Of a stretch of DNA of 31,689 nt, positions 1 through 11,416 are shown one piece after another. The position numbers and the translations under genes were made by a program. The stretch spans positions 1,782 to 33,470 of the forward strand of contig JAIPMN010042431.1 of the NCBI GenBank assembly GCA_020650975.1. Reading direction: 5' to 3'. A model generated the notes under the pieces. That model was not told the DNA's origin. It saw only the letters and a program-made list of their open reading frames with translations, and did no database searches. The stretch is from Apostichopus californicus. Taxonomy: Eukaryota > Echinodermata > Holothuroidea > Aspidochirotida > Stichopodidae. How positions within the stretch are numbered: the stretch's first letter is position 1; every line of letters begins with the position of its first letter.

Positions 1-436
1 AGCCCCCCCCCCTCCCCAACAATACAAAAAGAGAAGTGTTAATTTCACTTGCATTTTTATCAATTTCGTTCATTTTATTCATCAGTATGGAACTTTTATG
101 ATGTTGATTTTCGTCGCCTGAATCTACAGACCGGTCTATGGCAGGTAAGAGATTGTGCACCTTTCTTACAGCTAGTGCTCATAATGCATTCTGGTGCAAC
201 GTAATCTTTTGCGATATTCAGAGAAAAGCGGAATTCAGATCGCCGTGTAAGAAAGAAGAGAAAATTGAGAGATTAGAACGGAATGGTGGGAGGGGGGGGG
301 GTGGAGGTACTTGGTATGCGAGCATTGTTTTTATGAATCTTATTCAGCCCGTCCAATGTATTGTTCTATATTTGAAACACTCTTACAACTTCCATATCAG
401 TGAGATTATCAGTGAGATAGTGTTACTACTATTATG
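1..436. other. AT-rich sequence without a supported gene
   Basis: An open frame of 115 codons runs from 138 to 485. It crosses a poly-G tract (about 290-304) and ends inside the ACGT palindrome cluster, and its composition is not protein-like. A GTAAGA donor-like site follows ATGGCAG at 138-144, and an acceptor-like 'ctacag' ends 15 nt before that site. A 15-nt micro-exon is therefore conceivable but unsupported. I see no gene. Confidence 0.4.
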
Positions 437-600
437 TTATAATATCACGTACGTACGTGATATGTATTACGTACGTACTTGGTAAGTATTAAGTACGTAA
501 GTGATAATTACTACGTACGTACGTAGTAATTATCACGAACGGACGTGATAATATTACGTACTTACGTAGTATAATAACGTACGTACTGTTGCGTTTACAG
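437..600. repeat. Cluster of (ACGT)n palindromes
   Basis: The segment is dominated by tacgtacgta blocks that form nested inverted repeats. Positions 501-536 are a perfect 36-bp palindrome: gtgataattacta, an alternating cgta core, then tagtaattatcac. Positions 442-463 are a perfect 22-bp palindrome centred on acgtacgt. Further gtgataat, tacgtact and cttacgta words follow up to about 590. Such DNA can extrude cruciforms. It may be a decayed satellite or a mobile-element end. No protein-coding role is seen. Confidence 0.8.
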
Positions 601-619
601 CGATACTCCTGATTTATGT

Positions 620-1350
620 TGTAACAGACCGTTTAACTGACCCTGTATCTTACTGTACCAGCTCCCTGGTTTTAAATAGACATGGACATGGACAGTTGTT
701 TCTGTTGGTGTGAGACGTGGGTCTTCCATGCATGATTTTAACACCAATAGATTACTTTAAAATGTTGGTTTTGATCAAGTAATAGGCTAATCAAATTAAA
801 TTTAACTATTTCTATGGTATTTTGCGAAGTGGTCAAATGCACAGAATTGGTGATGGGGGAAATTTGGAAGTTAGTAATAGGAACAGATGTATGGGAAATT
901 TGACTCTAAAAACTTATGTTAAGTTGGTTTCTATACTTTCGTAATGTTCAACTCAAATAAAGTTGAGAATTAAATCACTGGGTAGACGTTTTAGTAAAAT
1001 TAAATAAAGTTTCATGTTACGTAATAGGTTATATCTTTGAACAATCCATATAATGTGCACACATAACTGGATAGCCCTGCAACTAATTAAGATATGTAGT
1101 TATGTTGTTACAACCAATTACTGCTACCTACTAGTGAGTTATTTATCGTTTAATCAAATTCAGACAATATTGTGTCCCACAAATTAATTGTCATGTTTGA
1201 TTTGTTTCTTCCCAATCCATTGAAATTCATGCCTACTCTCATCTAACTTGGTGTGATTTTGGTGAAATAAAGTAATATTTTGTTTTCAAGGTCCTTATCT
1301 TTCCTTTTACGGCAAAGTTTGTTACCAGCAGATTGTAGACGAAACAACTT
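620..1350 (+). repeat. Diverged duplicated segment, copy 1
   Basis: This block shares a collinear series of words with 2712-3172. They include 'agaccgtttaac', 'gctccctggtttt', 'tcttccat', 'ccctgcaact', 'agttatttatcgtt', 'tgtgtcccacaaatt', 'ttttgttttcaag' and 'cagcagattgtag'. The order and strand are the same in both. Copy 1 carries about 270 bp extra in its middle (about 760-1040). The pattern is that of an old segmental duplication or two copies of one interspersed element. No open frame is conserved between the copies. Confidence 0.7.
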
Positions 1351-2711
1351 AAATATCCATTATGGTATTCTTCCTTTGGAATTAAATCTTGCTAATAAAT
1401 TAACTTTGTTCCTTAAAATTCGTTAAGGGATTTGAAAGATCACTTGCTTAAATTCTTATTTATCCATATAAGTGTATACGTTACTGACATAAGTGTATGG
1501 GTCCAGCAGGCTTAGATATAATGAAAGGACGGGTCTGGTTTTTATTTGAAACCAATAAACTCTAGTATATTCTTCTGAATGGTAATGCCTGCCATGGTCA
1601 TGGTCATTTGTATATATGAAGGGAAGAGAAGCTATTTTCATTAATGACATTGCAAGTGTTCCGATCTAATACTCTTTCTTTTTTTCTTTCTTTTTTATAT
1701 GGGAAGGAGGTAGGGGATGGTGATGATTGCATTCGTGTTAAATAGCAATTAATTACAAAATAGAAAGATACTCTGTAGTAGCATGTGCAGCTCTACTATC
1801 CCGCTTTGTTGTTCTGTTGTACGGATACCATGGTAACCAAAACATATGCAATCACTTGACTAAATATGATCATAAGACACATATTCGTATTATTTACCTC
1901 GTGTTTTGAACAGGCACAAACATACATACATTATACGATTTTGAAGGAGTCAGGATCCGGAGAAGGGGGCTGGGGAGGTTGGAGTGGAGTTGTTTCAACT
2001 ACGGTATAGTCGGTAACTGGTAATCTGATTTAAATATTCATAATTTGTCATCGGCTAATTGTTTATTGTATCTTGATAATTATCTTCAATTGTTAAGGAT
2101 ATTATATTGCCACACCTGTACCTTCCAGCCTCATTCATTGATTATCATAAGTGTCTAGGATTGGGTGGAGAGTTGAGGGCGCCAGCCAAAACAGGAACAA
2201 CTCACGTAAACTTGTGTATCACGTTATTCAAAACGTAGAAACGAACTGATAAACATCTGGAAGTGAACAGAAATATATATCTTTAAAATATATTTTTGTA
2301 AGAACATTCTTTAAGTAAATCATCAGCATTGATATGATAATTAACTACCGGGCATATCATTCCACATTATGTAGAACACTAGTAGCGTGTATGATCTTGA
2401 AGCAACATAATTGACAAACCCGACGCTGATTAATGTTTCCAACATACCACTATACATCCTCGTGAAAACTGAAAGCATTGGTATTATTCTTCTGAAACAA
2501 AACTTAGCTGTAGTAAAAATGAATGACATTAACAAATATCTTAATCAAATAATGTCTTCACCTAAAGGAATGTACTGAACATATCTCGCTTTAACTTCAC
2601 CGTCTCGATGTACATTAAATATGAAAAAGTAGAATGTTGTCAATCACCGTTCTTGTTTATGTTCATTTAATGCCGTGGCAAATGTTCATCATGGCACATA
2701 CAACATTCGTA
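1351..2711. other. Non-coding AT-rich stretch with short duplicated words
   Basis: I see no supported exon. About 80 bp at 1480-1560 ('ctgacataagtgt', 'ggtcc', 'gggtctggttttt') recurs in diverged form at 5895-5975. About 45 bp near 1800-1845 ('gctttgttgttctgttg..ggataccatggtaa') resembles 4166-4212. These point to old interspersed repeats. The open frames on the minus strand here (1456-1650, 2341-2535) have no recognisable features and no splice context. Confidence 0.5.
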
Positions 2712-3172
2712 AGAACAGTCCGTTTAGCCGATCCTGTAGCTTACTGTAGCTGCCCTTGCATATTTGTCTTTGTATAGCAGGCTCCCTGGTTTTCACTGGT
2801 TATAGTAATATTTTCGTTTTCTCTGGTGTAAGGAGAAGTTGGTCTTCCATTAACTAAAGCTGCATAATATGTCATAAGTTGTGAATTGACCGAACCGTGC
2901 AATATTCGCAGAATAATTGGATACCCTGCAACTAAGATATCTAGATATGTTGTCACAATCACGTGACTGCTCCTAATCAATTAGTTATTTATCGTTGATC
3001 CAGTTTTAGACTATTTGTGTCCCACAAATTTAGTGTCATATATATTTGTTTATTAAAAATCTTACTTTAATCTTCCCTGGTGGACTGAAGTAACATTATG
3101 TTTTCAAGTCCTTCTCATTCCTTTCACAGTCAAGTTTACATTCCAGCAGATTGTAGCAAAAACAGCACAAAG
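2712..3172 (+). repeat. Diverged duplicated segment, copy 2
   Basis: This is the shorter partner of 620-1350, in the same order and orientation, without copy 1's internal extra sequence. Conserved words include 'agtccgtttagc', 'ggctccctggtttt', 'ggtcttccatta', 'accctgcaacta', 'gttatttatcgtt', 'tgtgtcccacaaattt' and 'cagcagattgtag'. No coding potential is seen. Confidence 0.7.
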
Positions 3173-3458
3173 TACAGAAATTGTAAAAGTCCACTTTTGC
3201 TACTCTTTCTTCAACCTTTAATCTTACTCAATTATTAACCCAAATTTATTAAGGTAAATGTTCCCGCGACGGTTTCACCTACACTTATGTTCATAAGACA
3301 TTTAATACCTGTAGTTTCTAGGTCAGAAATGAGGATGAACTAGTAATGTCCTGATGGTGACCGATACAAAGCAGCGCGATTTAACTTTGTTCTTCGCATG
3401 GTTTTAAAATCATATCAGAAACGGGTTTTCATTACATATCATTTGTGTTTGGAGTGCA

Positions 3459-3633
3459 TATATAAACAAAATTGCTCGTGAACATCAGACTCACCATTTT
3501 CCAAAGTGCACATGCTGGACATTTTGGCGATTGATAAAAATGAAGGAAGAGGTGAAACGTTTATTGATCAAATGGAAGAAATTGAAGACTTTTTGTAAAT
3601 TGTGAAAATATTATATTCTTGATTTGGAATAAA
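3459..3633 (+). other. Possible minimal transcription unit: TATA-like box, 28-codon ORF, AATAAA
   Basis: A TATATAAA motif lies at 3459-3466. An ATG at 3512 opens a frame that ends in TAA at 3596-3598, and AATAAA follows at 3628-3633. The predicted peptide is acidic and looks coding-like; it begins MLDILAIDKNEG and ends MEEIEDFL. The frame is also open upstream of the ATG back to a TGA near 3479, and 'gaacatcag' at 3479-3487 could be a splice acceptor. The unit could instead be a terminal exon or a fragment of an old element. The ATG context is not strong. I do not recognise the peptide. Confidence 0.25.
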
Positions 3634-3721
3634 CTGTAGAAAAAGATCTTGCAAATATATATTTGTAGTGGCATCAGATTTGCTCTGTGGAGTAAATCAT
3701 TACCGATGTTTCGGTTGAGCT

Positions 3722-4108
3722 GTGATTAAAGGCGTTGAAGACTCGCCCCAAACCGCGTACGGCAATCTGAAAAAAAGTTAACTTTCCGTTGCTTGCAAGT
3801 GACGTTTTGTTCGTGTCGCTGCAAAATACAGACAGTACAGTAATGAAATGTGATACCTTGTTATCTTTAGCTGGACCTGAAATGTCCATCGCTGTATTGT
3901 TTTTACACTGTGCTGTGGGTATTGACCGCAGCTGTATGTACTGACTGCACACTAGTGTATAATTACCGATGGTAGCAAGCTGTGTGTGTGTGTATTTTCT
4001 GGGATCGATGGTGGTGTCTAACACTTCTGTTACACCTCATTCGAAACTAGGTCAGATTACCGGCATTAGAGTTTCTTTTTGCGCGAGTCTTCACACTCTT
4101 TAAATCAC
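3722..4108. mobile_element. MITE-like element with imperfect terminal inverted repeats
   Basis: The left end (3722-3775) starts gtgattaaagg and contains tgaagactcgc. The right end (about 4050-4108), read on the opposite strand, starts gtgatttaaag and contains the same tgaagactcgc, followed by a shared ggcaatctg/ggtaatctg. The pairing covers roughly 55 bp with a few gaps. The 387-bp size and lack of a recognisable transposase fit a non-autonomous DNA element. No clear target-site duplication is seen. A 116-codon minus-strand open frame (3674-4024) crosses it but resembles no known protein. Confidence 0.5.
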
Positions 4109-6485
4109 TTTCTACGCACATTTACACAACAAGACCTTAATATCAGTTAGAATGTGAGGGCAATTATACTACTGCTTCGTTTTGTTGTCTGGATACCATA
4201 GTAAACAAAGAACTGGACACGTAATTTGTGACGCTGTAAACGTAAACATTGGTTCAAAAGATCACCTACATGAATCTGAATGTTTTCAAGATACTGTGTC
4301 ACGGATATAAAGATTCTAAGCCGTTGCCGTAATTGCTTTCTGTATTTTGTTAAAAGCATCTTAGATGTACAGACTCTTCTTTGGAGAAGCTGAATGATTC
4401 GTTTACAGCAATGGTTGGATAATTGGATGACAAGACTAACTAAACGAATGTAACATTAACATAGCTGGTTGTGTTTACAGTATCAACTTAATCGCCATCA
4501 AATAGCACTTATACAAGTTTTCATCAGTTTGATGAATTATTATAACTTTGATAGATGCTTGAACTCATGTGAAATCTGGTTGCTTTTAAACCAGCATCGG
4601 AACATTATCAGACCTATTACATATGTCATAACCTATGTACATACTAGCTTCTTCACCTTCTTATACATGTAAGAATTGGGGCTGAAGTTGTTTCTATTCT
4701 CATCGCCTCTGAGGCTTATTAAAAGCGGTTAGATTCATAGTTCCTACTATAATATTGCTATACCGTTGTAAAAATAACATATACACTAAGAGCTTCCGTA
4801 AGAAATATTTAACTCGAATCTATTACAAACGCCCGATATATTTTTCCTTTGATTACCATTATCACCAGTATAAATATAAAATCATCAAACATGAGAACCA
4901 AAGACTACGAAATACAAAAATATGTACATCAATATGAACGTAAAAAAAGAAAAGTAAAAGTTAAATAATCACCTGAAACCGATGTTACTAAAAATAATCT
5001 AATAAAAGATGGTTCAAGTCACTCTGTTTGAATGAACTCTACAGCAAAGCAAAGAAAATTATTTCTGAATGGCTTTATTCCATTTATCGGCAAGATATTA
5101 GGATTGTGTACATTTCTTTTGGCTTTAACTAAAATACCCTTAGGTGCAGGATAGTGGGTGTTCCATATGAATATTTAATGTCTTCTTAATACAATATGAA
5201 TTGTCCAATCAAACGCTTAAAGGAATATTTAGTTAACGGAAGAGCTGTAAATGTTGCAGATTATACTTTTGACTAGGTCCATATACTGAAGTAACGATAA
5301 TTATATTGAACGATAAATGTTCATTTGTCCAATGACGAGGAGGTATTTTTCCAGGATGTATGATATATATCAAGACAACGTAAACGTCAGAAACCCTTGT
5401 GACGAGGTATGGTACAAATAAAACAGAAAAGGGGGGGGGGGATTAAACAACAATAAATGAAGTCTCCCTCCCACTCTTGTACTCCAGCACTTTCGTCCTA
5501 TTTCCTAATTATTGTTGTCCTTCTTTCTATGTATATGTTGCCCCCCCCCCCTCCCCCCCCATGTGTCCTCCTTATAGAAGTAATTGCCTTGTGAATCTAT
5601 GAATATTCTCAATTTTAAAATAGCGAATATTCAGACAGATGAAACATATCAAGCGATATAAATCTATCGTGCTTCCCGTGTCTCTCTTCCACACCGTCTC
5701 AGTCAAAAAAAATGTTTTAGTGGTGAAAATATCGATGCATACTTTTCATCTCTAGAATCTTTACGTCTGACGTCACTGCACGCAGCAATACAACAGTTAG
5801 TAAATGTTACTCGGTTCCAACAGTTTTCAGTTGTAATGGGATTTGAGGGATCCCTATTGATTATATTTTATTATTTATTTAGATTAATGTATTATTATAC
5901 GCGACTGACATAAATGTGTGGTCCCAGTAGGGTTATGTATAAAAGGGCAGATCTGGTTTTAACTTTAAAAAAAAAACAAGTTTGTTTTTGAGGTAGATTT
6001 CATCAATTTGATGTACTTTAACATACTAGCAAAATTAAAGGAGAGGTGACTACTTAAAAGTTTAACTAAAAGATTAAATTTAAGGTTTATATTTAACTTT
6101 CAAGAAACGTCTTTTTGTACCATCCTCTGTATGTACAGTATTGTGAGCAGCAGCATTATGATACAAAAAAAGGCAACGGTGAATCTGAACTTATAGTGGT
6201 TTCAAAATATATTTGTATTATTTATTTTGTCTTTTGAATAAATAGTAACTAAAAGCTGTATTTATTTATGTTATTAAGTCCGTGCATCTTACAGTGACGA
6301 GTCTGTCTCCTATATTGACTTTAGTGTGTTCAATACAGATGTGCGCTTGGCCTGCCTGAAAATAGTTTACTTCGATATTTGTGAAGATATATCGTTCTAA
6401 CTTATACATTTTTTGCTTCAACTTATCATATTTTCCTGAATACAAATTCAAAATCTAATGAAATTAATATTTCTCTTCCTTTCAG
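4109..6485. other. Non-coding AT-rich stretch with homopolymer runs
   Basis: No exon could be supported. The stretch holds a G run at about 5431-5442 and C runs at about 5540-5561, plus the diverged repeat words at 4166-4212 and 5895-5975. The open frames at 4147-4359 (minus), 4469-4672 and 4755-4937 (plus) have low-complexity composition and no splice or family signature. Confidence 0.4.
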
Positions 6486-6522
6486 AACTGTGACGGGTAC
6501 GGTAATCTACACAGGAGAAGAT
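6486..6522 (+). CDS. Candidate 37-nt micro-exon
   Basis: A pyrimidine-rich acceptor (ttctcttcctttcag) ends at 6485 and a good donor (gtaagag) starts at 6523. Only one frame is open when joined to the later candidate at 9794: entry in phase 2 and exit in phase 0, giving TVTGTVIYTGED after the split codon. Its end (GAAGAT, then gtaaga) resembles the middle of the 9794 exon. No start exon was found upstream. It is a candidate only, because splice-site pairs this close together also arise by chance. Confidence 0.35.
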
Positions 6523-7693
6523 GTAAGAGAGACATAGGTTCATATTCCTGTTAATTTAGTAACAGGCAAGGAGGGGTTAATTACTGTGGAAAAAAGAAAT
6601 ACGACAAAAGAGTATTATACTTTGATTCTCACCAGGGAGGAAATATTTAAAATTGATGTGTTTCGAACAGGGAATTTAGATAGGCCAGTTACAAGTTTAT
6701 ATCACGTAATGGTGATAGCACTCTTCTCACTGTCAAGTTTTGATGCGGCCTAAATAATCTTCCTTCCGCACACACTGTCAAAGAAATGCTAAACAAATAA
6801 ACGGATAGACTTTTAAATACTACAAGGTTTAGTTAAATGTTATGGAGCGTTACAAGCCGACACACAAACACACTCAAAAAAATTGAAATATTGCTTTTGA
6901 AAATGTCAGCCTTCAACACCCCCCCCCCCCTCCTCCGGTAGATGCTTAATGATCATTTTATTTCACTCTGCCGATATGCATATCATAATTCGTTACTAGT
7001 TCAAGTATCAAAGAAGCTATTTTTTAATTTCTTATAGTAAATCCTTTGATCATTCACTTCTTCGCGAAAAATACTTTCACAGAATATAAACTATTAAAGG
7101 AACTGATTTTTGTTGTTGAAAAGTCACTTTTAGTGTTACATAAAAAAATATTAATATCATTAAATGTCAGATGAGGATTCAACAGTGTTACAATTTTCTC
7201 AACACACAAAGGGCCAACTCTAGAAGTATATATATACTCAAATCTTTCATTATTCTCTACTCCGGTACTCTTTAATATTTAATCATTAGAATCATTCTCT
7301 TGGTTCGGGGAGGGGTTGGGGTGCTTTAGGAGGAGCTAAGCTTATCACACAAATACGATAAACGATGCAATTAAGTTTTCATATAAGCATCATCACATAC
7401 TTGTCAAACAGGAACACAATAATTTTTTAAATTGAAGGGATAAACTGGTCCTCTCTATTGGTAATGTGAGTATGAGTGAGTCTAGGAGCAAGATTATTTA
7501 CTGGGTTGTGAAGGTATCCACTGGGTTATATCATCATTATTATTCATTGCGATACTAGAGCATTCACTGTGGCATAAAATGACTACCTCGGAGAGAACTG
7601 TTGCTATTATATGAAATATAAGGAAACTAGAAAAATATGAACAGTTGATGTTTTAGTCACTGAGTGATGACGTCATACTGTAATCCTTTACAG
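6523..7693. other. Non-coding stretch (possible intron)
   Basis: AT-rich sequence with a C run near 6920-6930 and no open frame of note. If the micro-exons at 6486 and 9794 belong together, this is intron. Confidence 0.4.
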
Positions 7694-7723
7694 AGTGGAT
7701 TACATGGGGGAGGGGTGCATCAA
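7694..7723 (+). CDS. Weak candidate 30-nt micro-exon
   Basis: The acceptor 'cctttacag' ends at 7693 and the donor 'gtaagtt' starts at 7724. The 30 nt are a multiple of three and would fit phase 0-0 between the 6486 and 9794 candidates, giving SGLHGGGVHQ. The Gly-rich reading comes from a purine run (tgggggagggg), so it could easily be fortuitous. Confidence 0.15.
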
Positions 7724-8476
7724 GTAAGTTCCAATTCGGGTCCCTTTATATAAAAGACATGACAAGACATGGCGTGGGTAGCTAACGAACTAGGGTTGAG
7801 ATGAACCTACGTGCATGAGAGTTGGCTCTCTTCCAACATAAAGTTAACCAAAAAAAATTATTGAGCGATATTCCTACTGCCCAAATTTGTGTCAGTTCAA
7901 AGCCTCAAATAAGATTTCGAAAAGATTTACGCTGGTTCATATCTCAATTAATTGATTATTGATTTACACAACCTGTTACAGTTAATATTATACGGTGGTT
8001 TTTAGTATGTTTGTTTCTTTCAATATGAAAGCCAATTTCTGAATATTTTACCAACCGTTCTTATGTTAGTCAAAATGAGCTAGCAATGAATTACAGTAAC
8101 ACATCTTTTTTTTCATCTACATGAAATTTTATTTTGGAATATTCAATTAAAACATTAATCTTTAACATTTCGTTGCCTAAACACATTTGCAAACAGATGA
8201 CACATATAACACCAACTGAAGAGGTTAAATTTTGCTTCTCATTCTTATTTTTTAGATTATATGTTGTGAAAACCTGAATAATCCAGCTAACAAATAACGT
8301 TCTTATGGGCGTTTAGTATCGAATAATGTCAACGTTTATCCAAATGAACATGAGAAGGCACGTTTTTAAATTATTTTCAAATACGACGGAAGCTTACACA
8401 AGTAGCTAGGACGTATTAATGCTACATAAAGCTATGTACATACCAAATTGTATAAGGGAATTGGGTGTGTACTCAC

Positions 8477-8509
8477 CATGCAGGCGACGGATGGGTCGTC
8501 GTATTTCTC
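8477..8509 (-). CDS. Candidate 33-nt micro-exon, minus strand
   Basis: On the minus strand a pyrimidine-rich acceptor (gtttcttgccttttag) precedes 33 nt that end at a strong donor (gtgagtac, starting at 8476 and running down). The exon reads EKYDDPSVACM in phase 0-0. Both splice sites match consensus well. No partner exon on the same strand could be joined to it. It could be an exon of a third minus-strand gene or a chance match. Confidence 0.3.
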
Positions 8510-9793
8510 CTAAAAGGCAAGAAACTGACTGGCTTGTAGTTCCATTGTGTGAAGGCGGAGGGAGGGAGGATTCGTCCGACTAAATTATTTAAACTAGAAT
8601 ATGTTACCCAAAGTTGGATGAAGATGTAAATGAACACCCACCCCCACCCACTTCCCCCAATTCTCTCTAGACCCACCAATTTTGTTCGCCGAGGTTTTAA
8701 AAATCACTTATCATTTAATAGTTGTCATACATATTGATATATTGCGTATATAGACATCTTAGACATAACTGTAAGGTGTAACCATGGAGATACGGGAACT
8801 ATTTTATTTACCTAGATCTATAGTTATTTTCTGGTTAATGGATAGAGACATCATAATATAAATACACACATCTTAATCGTGTATTTTTTTATTAATTATG
8901 CGACTCCCGTGCATGGGGACCGTATGATTCATATTAATTCTTAAGTCAAAACTATGGAGCGGAAAATGAGCAGTTAAATAAATATCTGTCAAATAATTTG
9001 CAACACGTGACACCAAACCTGTATCAAGTTCTTATTAATATGCGACTGTTTCAACTATCTTGATATCTCGTTGTTAGCAAAACTACGTCAAACTTCTCAT
9101 TATTCCATCTCTTAACCCTATTTTCACTAACTACATTTTATGGAAATGTGCAATCTCTGTCCTTCTCCCATTATGTACAACATACATATCAGCATAATTG
9201 TCAAGTTTAGTTTGGGGTAGGCACTGTCACTAGCCTGCTAGCTGACTTAACCTTTTTGGTTTACATATTTGATTTTCAACCGGAAGTAACCATTGATGAA
9301 ATCATCTTTTTTTTTGTAATTCATGTGCATCAACAACAATAGCAACTACCATGACTAGTAAAAGTATAACAAACTTAGCAATATAAGGAGGCCCTTTTTA
9401 CAGTTTAATTTCCCATCAATTTGAGATTACTTGAACGTGCGTTAAATATGCTTGACGTCATTGAAGAAGTTAGCGAATGTCTGTAAGTTTATTTATTTGG
9501 TTCTTTGTATTTTTACCGAAACGGAAATTAGCAATACATGATTTTGCTCCTATCGTGAAATTGTTTTTAACTGTAAAATGTTGGTATTACGTTATAAGTG
9601 ATTGTTCAACGGTCCTCTAAATAATTATTTTATTTTCAAAAGTTTCTATGTTTTAAGTATTTTCGATGTACGTGGAGTAGAAACTATTCAGAAATCTGCG
9701 TACAGGAATAACGGCAGATATATATAGCGCACTTTAATAAGGATGGTCTTGTTTTATTTTGTTATGTATGATTATTTTTTCTCTTTCTTGCAG
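8510..9793. other. Mostly non-coding; a possible initial exon at 9448-9482
   Basis: The minus-strand ORF at 8473-8679 covers the 33-nt candidate exon in another frame and has no family signature. A plus-strand ATG near 9448 opens about 11 codons (MLDVIEEVSEC) and meets a gtaagt donor at 9483. A phase-2 join to 9794 would stay open, so this is an alternative first exon for the plus-strand micro-exons. The evidence is weak. Confidence 0.25.
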
Positions 9794-9838
9794 GGTTACA
9801 TCGAATATAGTTCATCGGAAGATGATACGGATGAAGAA
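9794..9838 (+). CDS. Candidate 45-nt micro-exon (acidic peptide)
   Basis: This is the best of the plus-strand micro-exon candidates. A long pyrimidine tract ending ttttctctttcttgcag precedes it, and the donor gtaagaat follows directly. In phase 0-0 it reads GYIEYSSSEDDTDEE, an acidic, Ser/Asp-rich, presumably disordered segment. Its phase fits the 6486 candidate (exit phase 0) and the 15920 terminal candidate (entry phase 0). A phase-2 reading is also open, so the frame is not proven. Like the mini-exons of the minus-strand gene at 17508-21174 it is 45 nt long, but the sequences are unrelated. Confidence 0.45.
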
Positions 9839-10974
9839 GTAAGAATATCGAATATATCATGTTCAGTTTGTCTCATACTAAGTTATATTACATAAGTAAA
9901 CATGAGCTTATCTTGGTGAGACAGCCTTACAGTTAGTCATATACAACATGAATAAGAAGGTCATCAATGGATGGTAGTTGACAACAAATCTCGTCAAATC
10001 TTCGAGATCAACGTACTAAATAAAAAATATATATAAAAATGGAATGTCTGAGAGTTCGTGTTAATTGCTGATAATTTACTATCACATTTCCCTCCTTATA
10101 TGTATATAACCACATGTCCGCCTACGTCTGTTGGGTAAATGGAATGTTGTTGTACCACGGATCGCTTGCCCATTGAATTGCAAACAACCTGATGTTTGTA
10201 TATTGCTTATAATATCGAGCTAGGAATGACTTCAAAATTGAACTAATAAAAACAATAACGATTTTAATGATCTTATCACGGATCTTAAACTGTTCATCCT
10301 GAGTAACTGTTCATATACTTTGGCAATTATTCTTAACAATAATTGACCGATAGCAAGATTAATGGTGTTATATTTCATAATTATATTTAGAGAGGAACTA
10401 GTAGATAAAAGGAGCTGATTAATGCATGATAACACTAATGTCATGATGATCAATAATCCTATCAAATTATTTGCTGCTTGTTTCTGTCTGGATCATATCC
10501 ATCGCATGTTGTAATGTCGCCTTAATATAACTTCATAGAACAAAAAGCTATAACTGATACATTAACATGTAGAGGCTAAAATAATATGTTTTCCTTTAAA
10601 CAATCGACTAATCTGATTTTACTTTATTGTATAATAGACAGTGGGAGCATAGAAATACTAAATCACTAGTATTATTTTGCAGCTATATTGAAGAGTATTT
10701 AAGCACACAAGATTAAGCGTGATGATTAATTGAATGGTGATATAGGGCAGAAGTATTGTCTAAATATGTTATAGTTAAATAAACAAATTGGGTTGTAGTT
10801 CTACTTCCATAGCTAATCATGTTTTCCGTAAATTCACCTTTATAATAAGCAACATTTCTGGGATGTTCCCTTTGATGCTTAATTCATGATGACGCCCCTG
10901 TGCAGTCCTAAATGTTACTGTTACTTTTAACTTCATATTAACAACATAACACCTCTGAATGGCATCCAGTCTAT
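9839..10974. other. Non-coding AT-rich stretch
   Basis: I see no supported exon, RNA gene or element. The minus-strand ORF at 10232-10465 is hydrophobic by AT composition and has no splice or domain features. Confidence 0.4.
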
Positions 10975-11095
10975 GCAGCAGGTGATGCCTGTTATTATGT
11001 GTAGCAGGGATCTCCGTTAGTATGTGTAGCAGGTGAAGCCTGTTATTATGTGTAGCATGGATCTCCGTTAGTATGTGTAGCAGGTGATATCTGTT
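10975..11095. repeat. 51-bp tandem repeat, about 2.3 copies
   Basis: The words 'agcaggtga.gcctgttattatgtgtagca' and 'ggatctccgttagtatgtgt' recur with a 51-bp period, starting at 10981, 11032 and 11083. The repeat explains the internally repetitive minus-strand open frame at 10817-11281. Confidence 0.85.
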
Positions 11096-11231
11096 GTTTT
11101 GTATCATCCCTTCATAACTGCAACAGTTTGTCGAGGTGACAACACTTTTAAACAGTAATAATTTGTTTCTTTCTAGGTTACATATTTGAACTAGAGTTAT
11201 CTCCACGAGGATCAGTCTAACGTGTACTCTT

Positions 11232-11416
11232 CCAGAGAGAGAGACAGAGAGGTGGAGAGAGAGAGAGAGACAGTTGGACAAAGAAAGGTGGATATGGGGG
11301 GAGTTGATGAGAGAGCTGGGTGGAGAGAGAGGGTGACAGAGAGGTGGAGAGAGAGGTGGAGACAGTTAGACAGAGAAAGGGAGAGATAGGTGGGGGGAGG
11401 GGGGTGGAGAGAGAGA
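11232..11416. repeat. GA-rich low-complexity tract
   Basis: Imperfect (GA)n mixed with ggtgga and gacag words. On the minus strand it yields Ser/Leu/Pro-rich spurious frames. It lies between the 51-bp repeat and a LINE remnant. Confidence 0.9.

Noticed and set aside
138..485. 115-codon plus-strand ORF near the window start
   Set aside because: It runs through a poly-G tract and the ACGT palindromes; its composition is driven by repeats and no domain or splice context is visible.
3674..4024. 116-codon minus-strand ORF as a gene
   Set aside because: It overlaps the inverted-repeat element, has no recognisable domain, and the frame crosses the element end.
10817..11281. 154-codon minus-strand ORF with internal peptide repeats
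   Set aside because: The repetition comes from the 51-bp tandem repeat and the N-terminal part from the GA-rich tract.
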